A DNA stretch of 64,000 nt, taken from assembly GCA_000827265.1 (NCBI GenBank), contig KN834753.1, positions 960,686 to 1,024,685 of the forward strand, written 5' to 3'. The DNA comes from Collybiopsis luxurians FD-317 M1. Lineage: Eukaryota; Basidiomycota; Agaricomycetes; Agaricales; Omphalotaceae. Shown here piece by piece: positions 22,928-36,661 of this stretch; position 1 is the first letter of the stretch; each line of letters begins with the position of its first letter. The position numbers and the translations under genes are program-made. The notes below the pieces were generated by a model. It saw nothing but the letters and a program-made list of their open reading frames with translations, did not search any database and was not told where the DNA came from.

Positions 22928-23991
22928 TCATAAGTCTGAAAGTTCACTGCTATCGGCGTCCGTCGCTTCTCCCTCTTCTAAATCCTCTCTCTTTCTTGTC
23001 CGCGAGTTCTTGGTGTCTTCCTCAACCTCTCCCATCTCAATATCGCCATTGGTTTCCGGCTCGGACACCTTTTCTTCTCCTTCCTCACCGTCCTCTTTGT
23101 CAGGTGTGTCTGCATGAGCTTGACTGGATTCCAAGTCTTCTGCGCTTTCGGAAGCGCGCGCACTCTCCGGCGCAGGTGTCCCTCTGTTGGAGGGTACTGC
23201 CGAACCTATAGGTTCTCCGCCGCCAAATCGTAACGAACCCAGTTCTGAGATGATGATGTCCAAAGACGCCTTGTGGTTTTGTATGGCCCGTGTCTGAGTC
23301 TCATGCTCATCTCGGATGGCCACCATATCATTTTCTAGTGCTTCAATCGTCCTATGAAGATGTTAATGGAGGGAAAAGGGTCAGGTTCCATTTCGCACCT
23401 TTCCAGTTCTTCTCTGCTGGGAAGAGTGTTCACTTTTTCTGCGACAGCATCGTATTCCATCTTTCGCCTGCGAGAGAGCTGAGCCTCTTCAAGCGCGGTT
23501 TTCAGTTGTTCAATTTGTCCACGGAGTGTGTTGTGCTCCAAATCTGCACGATGTTACAAAATTGCTCATTCGATAATAGAGTTGATACGCACCAATCCGC
23601 TGTTTTTCCTTTTGATATTCTTCGACCTGCCTCGCTTCTGCCTCGCATATCATGCCGTTCTTCTTCAGCAACAGCTGGAAAGATGCTAATTCCACCAAGA
23701 AAGCCTCCCTTGCATCTTCCACACTTGTTGATTCATTTGAAGGAGCCGAGGGAGCTAAGGGAGCATGCACTACGTTTGTGTATTGATGAAATTTCTTTAT
23801 TACACGTCTGAGAGGCCTTTCATCGTTTGTAATACGTGTATAGACGATCTGGTCTGAGAACAAGGTGAGACTGGGTTAGCGTTCAGTGCTGAACAAAAAT
23901 GTTGCCAAGATCAATGAAGGTGCCCACCTTCTTCCTCTGTAGACAATGAGGGCACGGCTATGGGCTGTTGGGATCCTCCGCTGACTGGCAT
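22928..23991 (-). CDS. THO complex subunit 7 (THOC7/Tho7)
   Basis: THO couples transcription to mRNA export. The start is ATG 23989-23991 (MPVSGGSQQPIAVPSLSTEE), and a first intron splits the Asp codon before QIVYTRITNDERPLRRVIKK. This RITNDERPLRR block and the following FHQY helix are the Tho7 signature. A coiled coil follows (SFQLLLKKNGMICEAEARQV, EEYQKEKQRI, GQIEQLKTALEEAQLSRRRK, SREELE and beyond), then an acidic, disordered tail (GEEGEEKVSEPETNGDIEMG, EEGEATDADSSELSDL). It converges on RNase Z with a 47-base gap, so their 3' UTRs almost certainly overlap. Assignment rests on the N-terminal motif; the tail is poorly conserved in the family. Confidence 0.88.
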
Positions 23992-24566
23992 AGAGCAAAG
24001 AGCAAAGATGGACCGGCTTACAAATCAATCCCAAAAAAAACAGCTTTGACATTTCCTTATCCATCCAGGAGGTACGCTCCCTCCCCGTTCGATTGAGATG
24101 CCTCGAACACGCTTGGTAACAAATTATTCGTCCAGTCATCATGATTAGTCGTATCGCATCCGGATACCTCACTGCCTTGAACTACGCTGCGCACCAATTC
24201 CTACTCCGACTCACCATTTGTCTTTCTTACTGTTCGCTCTCTTCGTTCTATTTTACGGCAAGCATGGATTACATATCGTAGTAGTGCTAGTAGTAGTGTA
24301 ACTAAATTCTTCCTTCCAAATAACTGTCCGTGCGTATGCACGTAAGGTAGAGCAAAAACAATATGGTACAGAATGAATTGAGTTGACGGTATCTGGCTAG
24401 GAAATTCTGGAGTAATTCGAGAAACAACATAGCAGGTAGATTGACGTGATGAGGGTATGCAAGAGCTTGCAAAGAAAAGTGATAGGCAGAAAGAAATAAG
24501 AGCGATCCCTTGACGACCTGAAATAATTTAAGCAAAAAAGAACGACGAACCGTATCCGACATAAAT
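23992..24566. other. Intergenic: THOC7 upstream region and 3' region of the UIM gene
   Basis: The stretch holds the THOC7 promoter and the trailer of the next reverse-strand gene. A short CTA/GTA triplet run occurs near 24275-24300 (gtagtagtgctagtagtagt). Nothing coding is recognised. Confidence 0.4.
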
Positions 24567-26470
24567 TCAACCCCACTCATCGGGCACAAACGGTGTAACC
24601 AAATCATACGTCTCTTCATTCCCGCTTCTGCCCTTTTTACTCGATTTGCCGCCCCTTCCAATAACTTTCTTGAACAGCCCGCTGACACCACTCCTCTCAA
24701 CAGCGTCAGTACCTCCATTGAATTCCTTTGGAAAACAATACTCCAACATCTTGGCTAACTTCCCTATCCCACTCGAACCATCTTTCAAATACTTCCTGGA
24801 TTCACTCAGCGCGGCTTGTAAATACAAAGCTAGGTTCGGGAAGGAGATTGGAAGGACAGGGTATGGAACAGCTTGCGTAGAGGGTATGGTGTAGATTTTG
24901 GATATGGGAGAACTTGAGCCATCACGGAGGAGCGGTGGGATTTTCATCAGGGAATAGGAAAGTGGCAGGCTTTCCACATCTCCCATGGGATTTCGTCGTG
25001 CGGGAGGATGCTCTGCATCATGGTCGATGGTGAACCAGACCAATGTCCTCCAGGTGAGTGAATCATAGTGTGGCTGTGGGCAGGTGTGGGGTTAGCAGCG
25101 AATGATGATATAAAGTCCACTCAGACAGTCTTACTCGGACGAATTGAACGACCGTTCGAAGGCGTAGTTCCTCGTTCCGTTGTGTGGCTTCTGGGGTGGG
25201 TTCTATACGTGTCCCCGAGAATCTGGCCATTAGTTTTAACAAGTGTCGCCAACTGGTGGCCTGCAGATGAAGAGGCGGGGATTTTCCATAAGGTAAACTA
25301 ATGATGTTGGGCATCACGCCACTCATTGGTTCAGGGTGATTTAAAACCACAGGATCCCAAAACCCAATAGCTGTACATATATAACTGAGCGTTCGAATAA
25401 GACATTGACAATGCACACTCACTGACACCATCAAGAAGTTCTTTATCTACGAACTGATTGACATTGATAGCGGCCGCGTTACGATCGGCCTCTAGTTGCT
25501 CTTTCAGAGATTTCGGTTTATCAGACATTAAAGCGTCATCGCTGTCGGCTCGCTTCGATGGATAATTAGGGATTCTCTCCGAAGCACTGACATACGAAGG
25601 AGCAGAGGCAGAAGAATTGCTCCTTATTAGTGAAGATTCCACAGGTAAGGATGAATCTATTGGCGCAGAAGAGTTTGGGGGAGAAATGACATCTGCATAC
25701 GTCGGAAGTGAGGAGACAGGTGGACCAGCTATTGCCGAAGTGCTGTCTAAATGTTTATCATCCTCTCCCTCTTCTTCCAGAGCTAACTGCCGGGCATAAG
25801 CTTCGTCTTCCTCTAATTGTCGGGCGTAAGCTTCATCATTCTCTGTAGATGGCTGTTGATTTGCTCCGGACTGCTGAGACGATTCGCGACATCTGAGGTC
25901 TGCCCTTTCTTCTTCTGCTGCCAGCTGCCGTGCCAGAGCTTCATCGTCTAGTAATGAAGCACTGGTCTGCGGGGGTGAGGACCAGGTCTCGTTATTCGAT
26001 GAAGTGGATCGTGGTCGCGTATCATTAGGAACCGGAGGAGGCCTAGAAGGACCTGCTCCAGGTGAAGATAATGACGTATACGGTTCCCTAACGCGCATGG
26101 ATTCTGCAAGCGCCCTGGCAAGTTCGCCTTCCTCTTGACTGTTGAGCTGGTCCATATGCAATGTCTGCCTGGCTGACTCTGATCTCGAGAGCTCAATAAC
26201 TCTATGAAGATCGTCATTGGCTGCAGAAGAGTAAGGATCAAATAGTTTCAAAGGGGGCGGAGGGGGTGGAGGTATGAAATTATTTGGATTGGGCAAATTT
26301 ATTGGACCGGGTGAAGTGCTCGAGCGATTACGATTCGGAGGGGATCTCGACTTCCTCGCAGAGTACGAGTGACGAGTTGGCGGTCGATTTTGAGGGATTG
26401 GCGGAGGTGGGGGTGGGGTAGTAAAGAACAAGTCGGATTTGTGCACAGTCGGAGGTGCATATCCGTCCAT
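24567..26470 (-). CDS. Proline-rich protein with ubiquitin-interacting-like repeats
   Basis: Start at Met 26470 (MDGYAPPTVHKSDLFFTTPP), chosen because the frame upstream looks intronic or untranslated. The N-terminus has polyproline tracts that could bind SH3 or WW domains. Then come SQEEGELARALAESMRVRE, which fits the ubiquitin-interacting motif (acidic run, Ala, Ser at the right spacing), and three related units: DDEALARQLAAEEE, NDEAYARQLEE and DEAYARQLALEEE. After a Ser-rich linker an ordered C-terminal region spans several exons: VVLNHPEPMSGVMPNIISLP, WRHLLKLMARFSGTRIEP, TLVWFTIDHDAEHPP, LPISFPNLALYLQAALSESR, LAKMLEYCFP. I do not recognise the C-terminal domain. A role in ubiquitin-dependent trafficking is a reasonable guess from the UIM and proline tracts only. 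Confidence 0.75.
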
Positions 26471-27736
26471 GATTGTACTGGGAGGTTGGAACGAAGAAAG
26501 TGAAGAACATGTAGACCGTCTGCTGGTCCTGTCCTCGTTTCCCCATGAGGCTATGATGCGATGTACAGCATCTAACGAAACTGAACAAATAAGCGAACTT
26601 ACCATCATTTCGGCTACCAGCCTCGTGCCGCATCGTGCCTTGAGGTCCAATCTCCTTCAATTAAGGTGGGTAGGGTGGGTAGGATAGGGCGGATTAGGGT
26701 AGGCTAAACAATGTTCAAAGGTGTTGAAGGGGTCTGAGCGCTTAATTTTGAATTCCCATCGTCCAGCGCTCAGCGTCAATCACTTTTGGGCGCAGGTTAC
26801 TGGCATCGGCTTTTATGCAACGCCCTAGAAATCTGCCCTCGACTTGCCCTGCAAGCACCTGCGAGTTAGTGTCGCGTCTAGTGTCCTTCACATGTAGTAT
26901 GGAGAGACCGTCAATAGCAAGTACCCCTGCCTACGGTCTTCCAGCTGGGGTCATCCGAGGCCATCCGCCACCAAGTTTCAACATAGCCTTTGCAATCTTT
27001 TGAATTGAACAATGTTCAGAATCACATTTCACACTTACAACAACGCTGCATAGGGTCGTCACAATTAAAATGGTAAAAAAAAAATTTTTTTGACTCTGAA
27101 CAATCCGCAACCCAGAGACCACCGTTCAGCACGGAATAGATGCTGGGGAGTACGTATCCAGGTAATATCCGCCATTTTCCCTGCAGCCCTGTAAAATATA
27201 GCGCGCAGCTCTGTGATAGAAGACTCAAACGGACAAGTACATCTATTGTATTGCATTGGATCGTATCAACATCGCTCGTTCGGGATCTGGTTCTGAAACC
27301 GACAGACGGCAGATAAAAAGCTTAAGATGGAACAATCAGTTGCCAAAAGGCATTTCGCATAAGCCTGTAAAGTCGAATTTGGCTTCGCAAACACAAAAAT
27401 GGAGGTCAAAGTCGCGGCAGTGTAAATATAAACCATGAAATCCTGGTGCATACAGTATATACAAGCAACAGAGGGCAGTGGTCAAAAGAGCCTGGGCGCG
27501 ACAGGTTAATCTAACGTACATCGGCGACGAGGAAGAAAATGCAAAGGAGCGATGCAGAAAATGAATCGAAAATGCTTGAATAAATGGAAAAATGTGTAAT
27601 CAATGCTTGCTAGAGAAAAAAAAAAAAACAAGGAGACATATGGTGGGGGGCATGGACTGTGCGACAGAGCAAAGGACGAATGAAGCAGAAAATTGAGAGC
27701 TATGCAAAGTGGACATAAGGAACGTGAGGGGTCGTG
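26471..27736. other. Long intergenic stretch between the UIM gene and RIM15
   Basis: About 1.27 kb with no convincing gene. The left end is the promoter of the UIM gene and contains the G-rich element at 26668-26699. The right end is the 3' region of the RIM15-like gene, with a 13-base A run near 27616. Short frames on both strands do not resemble proteins, and no tRNA-like structure was seen. Confidence 0.45.
26668..26699 (+). repeat. G-rich, telomere-like tract with G-quadruplex pattern
   Basis: Bases 26668-26689 read GGG-TA-GGG-T-GGG-TAGGATA-GGG, a full G3 four-run quadruplex pattern, with a fifth GGG at 26697-26699 inside GATTAGGG. It lies about 200 bases upstream of the UIM gene start, on the strand opposite that gene. 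Confidence 0.55.
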
Positions 27737-30700
27737 TCATGAAATATTGATGCTCTGGGACGCTGTGACTTTTGTAGAGTTAGGGCCCTGCATCGTTGTC
27801 GTTTTAAAGCCCAGTTGTCGAAAGACGGCTACGGAACGAGGTCACTTCCGCTTGATCAGCGTAACATTTCAAACACGGACTTACCTATGAGATCAGCTTT
27901 TTGCAGGGGTTTGGACAGAGAGGCGGCGAAAAGGCTGTTGGCTTCATTTTGTTCACCAGCAGCGCTGTACGCGCTAACAGCAATAATAGGTGCATTGGTA
28001 TTCTTGCTGTTAGTACTTTTGATATACCGAGCAGCACCCTCTCCGTCGAGCACTGGCATATGAAGATCCATGAGAATGCAGTCAAATTCTAGTTAAGGAT
28101 ACATCAGTTAGATAAGTCCAAGAGCAACATACGGAAACTTACTGATATCTCCCATTGCAACACTGATCGCCTCAGAGCCATCAGCTACCACTACACATCT
28201 GCAGCCAAGCCGTATCAGTAGCGTCTCAATGATCTTCGCTGTAATGGGGTTGTCTTCAGCTAATAGGCAAGTCACTGCGCGATCACTAGGGTCAGGGCCT
28301 TTCCGCAGATCTATGGAGTGTACGGATGAGGGTGGGGTGTTAATAGTGCCGTGGCCGACTGAGGAATTCCATGTCTCTGAACCTGAACCATCTCCAGCGC
28401 TAGACACCGATGCAGTTCTCAGACGACTCGGCATTGAATTCCGCCGTTCAACACCTTCCAGATGACTGTGCTTGAATCTTTCAATGGCTCCATACTCAGA
28501 TGGCTTGCGGACATGTCCACCGGCGCTGCCCGGGGTGGACGGCGGAAGACTTGTCCGAGAAGGAGAAGATGCTACGGATGAAGTCGAAGTCGCTGGGGAA
28601 GGTGGCCCGGTAGCGAGAACTTTTGAAGAAGGCTCCATCGTTGTAACAACGCTGGGAGGTTTCTTCATCCGATGAGAAACGCTCTTTCGGCGAGAATGTA
28701 AACCAGTAGACTCGGAAATAGCATGGGCGAGGGGAACCATCTGATCGGTTTTCAATTTGCGAATGACATCGTCGTTGATTTGTTTGAGAACCGGAACGTT
28801 CTTGTAGCTGAATGAGCCAAAATCTATATCATCACTGGGAGTCGATGTTGCAGTATCTCGACCACTGCCTATGGGTACTGGCATGGAGGGAGGAGGCATG
28901 GAATGATCAACTACCGGACTGTTCAAGGCAGAACGTTGGGCCACAGCCACATCCGCGTCTTCCTCATCATCCTTGAAGAGCATTGGGACAGCACCACGCG
29001 AATCGAAGTAATCGGTTGACTCTGGATCATTGATCTGCGGGATGAACGCAGCTTCAGTAGTAGTTACTTTATCCCACTCGATCCCAGCGAAGAAGGGGTG
29101 AGCTTTCACTTCTTCTGCGCCATTAGCTCCCAGACGTCTGGAAGGGTCTGTTACTAGAAGCCTCTCCATGAAATCACGCGCCTCTGGGGAGTAATCAACC
29201 CAGTCTTCATGCCATTCAATATGACCGGAGAGAATGTTTTCGAATACTTTTTCGGGCGTTTCATCATGGAACGGTGGAATACCATAAAGGAATTCGTAGG
29301 TAATCACTCCAAGAGCCCACTGGTGTTGCTTGTTAGCCGAAGTAACCCTAAGTATGATTGCGAACATACCCAATCGACCGCCGCGTCATCCCCCCGAAGA
29401 CCAAGTATAGTTTCAGGGGCTAAATAGTCCGGAGTACCGACAAATTTTTGCTCGCCAGGAGGCGTCCCACTTGCAGAGTTAGAATTAGAATGTGAATGTG
29501 AGTGCGATCTCAGATCCGTAGTAAGCTCTGTCGCGAAAGATTGTAATGGACTGTCAGCGGTCTTTGCACTACGTCGAGGGTATCCGACTGATTCTGACCC
29601 GCTAGATTCGCCGATATCATCTGTGGAAGAAATATAAGGAGAATTTCCGAAGCGCGGGACCGCTTGTGTGCGTTGGCTGAAGTACGAACCTCCGCCATTC
29701 AGGTCATTCAATAACGGCGATGACAGGTACGCGGAGTCCATAGAGGGTGGCCTAGAACGAGAACTATATCTCGTGTAGGGACGACCAATCTGACTTTCAC
29801 GAGTCTGTCGACCAAGTAAACCAATCCTACTTAGACCGAAGTCAGTGAGCTTTAAATGTCCATGTTGATCGATGAGCAAGTTGTCTGGCTTGAGGTCACT
29901 GCACAGAGTTTCAGTATGAAAAGACGGTTATAAGAAGATTGGCATACCGGTGAACAACACTACGCTCATGCAGGTATTCTAGTCCCAGCACAACCTCAGC
30001 TACATACTGCTTCGTCCACTCCTCCGGGAGAGCCCCCAGTGTTTTGATCAGGGCAGCACAATCACCACCGTTTAGGTACTCCATGACCAGATACAAGTTC
30101 TCCTTACTCTGAAAGGTGAAGTATAATTTTGCAACAAAAGGTGACTCTGCCTGCTTCATGAGAATCATCCTTTCGGCTTTGACATTGGTGATTTGGTTTT
30201 TCGCAATCATGTCGGCCTTCTTGAGTACTTTGATAGCATAGTAATCACCGGTAACCTTCTTTCGTGCAAGAAAAACGGAACCGAAGGCTCCCTTACTAAT
30301 GGGTTTGATGATATCGAAGTCTTTTATCGAAGTCGGGGTCGTTCGTGATAACGGAGCCGCAGATGGATTTCTGGGAGATAAAGGACCTACCGCACCCGGT
30401 ACTGGCGGACTCGTGACAGGATTGATAGTGGAATGTCGACGGTGCCCACGTTTCGTGGAAGACTCTCGAGTAAGGACTGCATCACGCGCAAGAATTTGCG
30501 GAGAGGCTGGAGGTGTTACCACAAACTTAGGTTCGAGAAGGCTAGATGACGACTTTCGAGTCTTGATTGAAAGCCTGGCAGCAACATTAGGCGCGCTGGA
30601 GTCATCCAGATTCATCGCCGGAACGGCATCGTCTGGGGAGGAAGACGCGACAATAGGTGCTGCGAGTGCGAGAGGAGATGATATAGAGGATGGCGTCGAC

Positions 30701-33679
30701 GAACGTGTATGCAGTGGGCGAGTCCCATAAGGGATTGATGCCATTGAAGCGGTAGAACCCGGTCGATGCTCAGGCGGGGTAACTGCAGGTGCAGGAGAAG
30801 GAGCAAGAGGAGTAGGATCGGAGGAACTATGATCCCCAGTGAAAGCATACTCAGATTTGGTACTCGAATGATCGTCATCATCGTCCTCGCGCACTTCAGA
30901 CAATGGCCCTTGGGAATCTTCAGGGGGGCGAGTAAAGTCACATTCACCTTCCTCCTCGTCGGAACTCCCTTCGCTGTCACTATCACTTTCATAAGCTGCT
31001 AGATGAGCCCCGACTCGTTCCTGCCATTCATGCCAAATCTTCTCCGAGTACCGGATAGTATTCTGCATTCTGACCACAGTATCTATTTTCTGCCTCATCA
31101 CCCTCTCTACATCCTGCGCCAGCTGACCGAGCGCAGAATCCTCAACAGTGGGCCTAGACCAGTTCTTGATTTGGGACATTTTCCTCTCTGATCCAGGGGA
31201 GAGTAGCCTCTGCCGTTCAATAGGCTCTTTGGCTTCTTCTTCCTTCAATGAAGGTATTGATACCTCAGCAGCAACCTGCAGAATATCTTCCAGCTGGTCG
31301 AGGAGTCTCCGCTGCATTTTCTTCACCCCAAGGCGTTGCATTTTATTCGCACGGAATAATTGTAATGGCGAAGATAGAACAGGGGAAGAGGAAGGGGAGA
31401 AAATGGGTAAGCCGCGATATTCAGGAGGAGGACCAGCAGGGGACGAGCGGTCCATAGCAGCGCATATGTCACGAATCGTGTTCCGAAGCTCTTGTATCGA
31501 GTCGTTACATTCTCCGATTTCAGCTTCCAATCGATGAGTTTCCACGCAAGTCTCGCTGTGTTTTTCAAAGTACCACTGGGGGATATTGCATTCGCAAATT
31601 CGGCAAAGGATAGGGTCGGTGCTGAAAGGTTGCGGGAATGGGTAAGGAGTTTCAGAATCATCATGCCCAGAGTTTAGATAGCTGACGTCTGCAGAGGGAG
31701 GCACATCGTCCAAATCGGTATCTCCAGCAGAAACGAGTGTAATGGTAGGCGATTCATACTCGTACCGAGGCGGCGCAATAGGTTTGATGACCCACATAGT
31801 GTGAGAGGGTTCACCAACATCACGATCAATCATGAGCATACCCTTCCCCTCCATCTGCCGGAATAGACCTTGCCCTGCAGGAGGCTCGCGATCACTTTCA
31901 GGCTCAACGCGAAGCCTGAATCTGGCTTCGACCGTATGAGAATCATCTTCTAGCAAGCGCTGCGTCGCGGTATTGAAGACATGCGCATCCGCTGGATGTA
32001 AGAATTGCGAGACACGCGACCCAAAGAAAGCCTCTGGTTCGGAACTGGAGTAAATTAAAATTAGAATTAATCCTAGGAGTAAAATTCAATAACGGCAAGC
32101 TTACCCAACGACGACGCTCCAAGCATAATTGATCCAAATGAGGTGATCTCCATCTAGACTAAGCTCTAATACTATGTTCTGATTCTGGGCTGTTTCAGCT
32201 TGTAACCTCAGCCGTTCCGTTGCTAACACTCGAGCGGACTCTGTGTTGTCATGAGGTTTGGAGGAAGAGGGACGATATGGCTCCAGAGTCTCTTGGGAGT
32301 GAGTAGTCGAGGCCGAGAGATTCTTAGGCTGTTCATCTCTAGACTTGCGATGATGGCTAGAAGGCCGATGTAGACGTAGCTTGTTATCGTCCTCGGGATT
32401 GAGTCTGAAATCTTCTAGGTCCGAAGGCTCTGTTTTTCTGGTAGGAGTAGGGGCAGGAACTGCGAACTCGTCCGCAGGCTTCATGACGAAAGTCAGCGGC
32501 TCATCGAGTTCATCCTCGTTATCGTCGAAGTTCCAAAATTGCTTTTCAGCCTCCCACCATTCCACCACTCGACTCAGGCTGGCGACGGCGAGAAGCACTT
32601 GTACATACCAGTTCCGTCCATGCCAATCAGGATGTTCTTCCCAAGCCTTTCCAATGTTTTGGACTCTCTGTACTAGCGTCTCGCAAACTTTGGGTTGCGC
32701 CGTAAACTGTGTAACAGACATGTCAATAATGTCGGTGGCTACGCCAATTAGTTCATATAAGGTAGTCATGATGGGATCCACTGGGTCATCAATGAGTATT
32801 CGGGAAGAGCGACGGTTGCTCGATGAAGATGAGCCCGGATATTCAGAAAATGAGGCATGGCTCTGGAGGGGGGGCAACGGCGAGCGAGAACGGGAGGTTG
32901 AACGGGAGCTCTGACCTGAATGGGGAGGTCGCGAAGGGATGTGTATCGTGCGGGATAAACGTCTTGATGGCAAGTTCTGCGAGCTCCAAGAAGTGGGCGC
33001 CGTTGTCGTACTCTGCTTGCGGGTAAGCGGTGCTTCGGGAAGCATGACAGTGGAAGTTCCGGGGGAAGAAGATATGACGCTTGATGACATTGAGGCAGAA
33101 AGTGGCCTCTCCCAAGGAACATTCTGCTGCTGCCTAGTCCGGTGAGAGTTCGGACTCATCGAAGACGTTGAGGACGCCGCATAATCCGAATCTAGATCGG
33201 TCAATGAGCGGGAAAAGAGAGGGAAAAGGGAAAGACGCACGTTGGCGACTATGGCGGCTGTGATATTCCTGTTCAGCTTCATATCCGCCGTCTGAACTAG
33301 ATTCGTCGGTTTGGAGGGCAGAACGGTTAAAATCGGCAGGCTGCCAACCAAATTGATCGCGTAAGTGGTCAAAGTCGCCGAGCTGCGAATCTCTGTCTCT
33401 GTCTCGCTCCGTTTCGTATTCGTTGTCCTTTATACGCTCTTCAAAAAAAGCGGTGATGTTATTGGTGACGCGCTGAAGCTCTTTATCGCATTCAGCTTTG
33501 GCAACCTTGAGCCTTCGAGTTACATGACGCCTAACAAAAGGCATGGAAACAGTGTTCGAGCCATTAGAAGCAGAGGCCTGCTGGCTAGTTTGAGAAGCCG
33601 CGGGAGACAGAACAGCTTCCGGAGAAAAAATAAGAGGACTGGGAGGCTGACGGCGCTGCTGTTGACCGGGATCTGACAT
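27737..33679 (-). CDS. RIM15/Cek1-type serine/threonine protein kinase with PAS, zinc finger and receiver domains
   Basis: A nutrient-signalling kinase (in yeast, Rim15 drives quiescence by acting on Igo1/2). Start MSDPGQQQRRQPPSPLIFSP. After disordered Ser-rich regions comes a PAS-like part (LELSLDGDHLIWINYAWSVV, SEPEAFFGSRVSQFLHPADA), then a zinc finger CRICECNIPQWYFEKHSETC and a helical region. The kinase has glycine loop ISKGAFGSVFLARKK, lysine in YYAIKVLKKAD, HRDLKPDN restored across an intron, and DFGLSRIG. A long Ser-rich insert precedes VGTPDYLAPE, as typical for this family. The AGC tail follows (FFAGIEWDKV, STDYFDSRGA). The C-terminus is a receiver domain: CLLAEDNPITAKIIE, phospho-acceptor Asp in CILMDLHMPVLDG, and AVSAYSAAGE with SLSKPLQKADLI, finishing in a last exon (VFRQLGFKTTTMQGP). 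The stop is 27737-27739. Confidence 0.92.
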
Positions 33680-34102
33680 GGAAAAGCCTCGAAAAAAAAT
33701 TAGCGAGGGAGATAAAAGCCAGAAATCCGACAATAACTGAGTGTGAAAACGATGAGAGCGTAAACGGGTGACGAATATCGGAGAACTAGGACGACATCAA
33801 GAGGAGAAGAGGCGGTCAAGATAGACAGGTAATTTGGGCTCGGTCGAGGACAAAAGGCAAGGCTAGACTGTATCTCGATTTGGCGCCTGGGAACGGGTAA
33901 ATAAAGTCGAACTGGACGGTGCAAACAGCGCCGACAACGACGAGCTGGCCGTTCAGTCGACTTGTAAGATGATGCTTGCTGTATGGATTGGTGACTGAAC
34001 GGAAGTAAGAGGGATCAGGGACAGAGAAGGGCAGAGTTGCCAGTGATCACTGACCAAATATCGGGATCCACGTGATCTTATATTTGGTGTCCATTAACTT
34101 TC
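33680..34102. promoter_or_regulatory. Shared upstream region of RIM15 and bS18m
   Basis: The 423 bases between the divergent starts of the RIM15-like kinase (reverse) and the mitochondrial S18 gene (forward). No coding frame is credible here, and no distinct operator motif can be named. It must contain both promoters. Confidence 0.4.
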
Positions 34103-34751
34103 ATGTTAGCCGCACTCCGTAATTCCATAGCTCGGCCGAATTCCAGCTTCCGTGGCCTTTTTGCTGCTTTTCATTCTTCCTCGCCTCGTGAAAGGGATCA
34201 AGGTCATCAAGATATGTTTGCACTTGGCGAGTCTCTCAAAAATGAAGCAACCGGCACTACGCGTTCGTTTTTTACGTCCTATTCCGTGCATTCCTCTCTC
34301 AATTTTTACTCCAGACTTTGTTGCCAACCCAAATTCAACTTTCAGAGCTTTCCATCCTAACCAGGCAATTATTTTTCACGCAATGTTTACATTGAATACT
34401 GACTTTGAAATTTAGTTCATACAGCCTTACCGGCTGACCTATGATTCTGTTCGCAAGAGAATGGCCCTGCCTAAAAGCAGACCCAAAGTCGGTCCATCGA
34501 AGAGAGAGGCCCAATTCACTGATCCCTTTCATTCGCTCAGAGTTGACCCTCTGAAGCAAGCAACGAATCCCGCCATGCTGATGCCCTTCCTCTCCGAGAT
34601 GGGCAAAGTTTACGGACGTAATAACACCAATCTCACAAAAAAGAGCCAACGAAGGGTAGGCAAAGCCATTCGCAGGGCCAAGATGATGGGAATTCTTCCT
34701 ATTCTTAGTAAACGAAACATCTTCCACCCAATACCTTCTCGTTTTCATTAA
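34103..34751 (+). CDS. Mitochondrial small ribosomal subunit protein bS18m
   Basis: A component of the mitochondrial 30S-like subunit. The N-terminus is a classical import presequence (MLAALRNSIARPNSSFRGLF, then AAFHSSSPRERD), rich in Arg/Ser and without acids. A 130-base intron (34286-34415, GTGCAT, branch ACTGAC, TTTAG) joins TSYS to FIQPYRLTYDSVRKRM. The S18 core then appears: LRVDPLKQATNPAMLMPFLS, EMGKVYGRNNTNLTKKSQRR, VGKAIRRAKMMGILPILSKR, with the diagnostic LTKKSQRRVGKAIRRA and the terminal IRRAKMMGILP. The product of about 170 residues is usual for fungal mitochondrial S18, which is longer than the bacterial protein at both ends. Confidence 0.9.
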
Positions 34752-35354
34752 TGCAATAATACAATGTGGGATCTCCATCTTTGTGATTTCCATCTTTGCT
34801 GCTCATGACTCGATTACTGCATTCACGAGCCCGCACCTGTCAAAGTAACTCGTCATGCACTTGGCGGTCGAAATAGCTTACATGCTCCGTTGCAAATAGA
34901 TGCATTCGGTATCTATCCCTAAACTGGCCCAGCGTTATCTTCATGTTCCTTTCTTCCAATTCAAAGGATCTGGATTTTTGTCTGACCAATTCTCATGATC
35001 GGCCTCTTGAGCTCGACATCGCATGTATGTCCCCATATGAGCAACAGATCATCAATTTTCAAGTGCTGGTTCCGCTATGGTCTGCCTTTTGAAGCTAGTC
35101 CACTCGTTTGGTCCAGGGTCGGCGACAAAAATGGCACACCACTGAATATCAAGGAATGCACAACTCCTCGGGCAAAACCCAATGCGATTTATTTCTTCGC
35201 CGCAATGCAGGTCTTGTGAGCATCGACCCAGACCTCCGGTAGATCCTCAGACCTTCTTACCTGTGAATAACTACATACCGTAATGCAAACAGCATATTGA
35301 GAACGGGAACCGCACCATTACTCTCTGCTCTAGCTAATGTACAACATGAGATGA
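34752..35354. other. Intergenic, convergent 3' regions of bS18m and RPN11
   Basis: About 600 bases between two converging genes. Small frames (for example 34995-35219) have no recognisable content. Nothing else was seen. Confidence 0.4.
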
Positions 35355-36550
<1,196 letters not shown>

Positions 36551-36661
36551 GGTGATGGTGAAGATGAGAAAAATAAATATACGCGTCAGCGTTTCAAAGG
36601 CTAAAATACCTTTAGCGCCCGTGACCTGAGCGCTAAAACCAGGCTCAGTATTGCGCTGAGG

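Noticed and set aside
26668..26699. Telomere or subtelomere boundary
   Set aside because: Only one short degenerate tract, flanked on both sides by ordinary single-copy genes.
30299..30730. 143-codon forward open frame inside the RIM15 gene
   Set aside because: It is the complement of the Ser/Pro-rich linker of the kinase; no splice context or protein-like content of its own.
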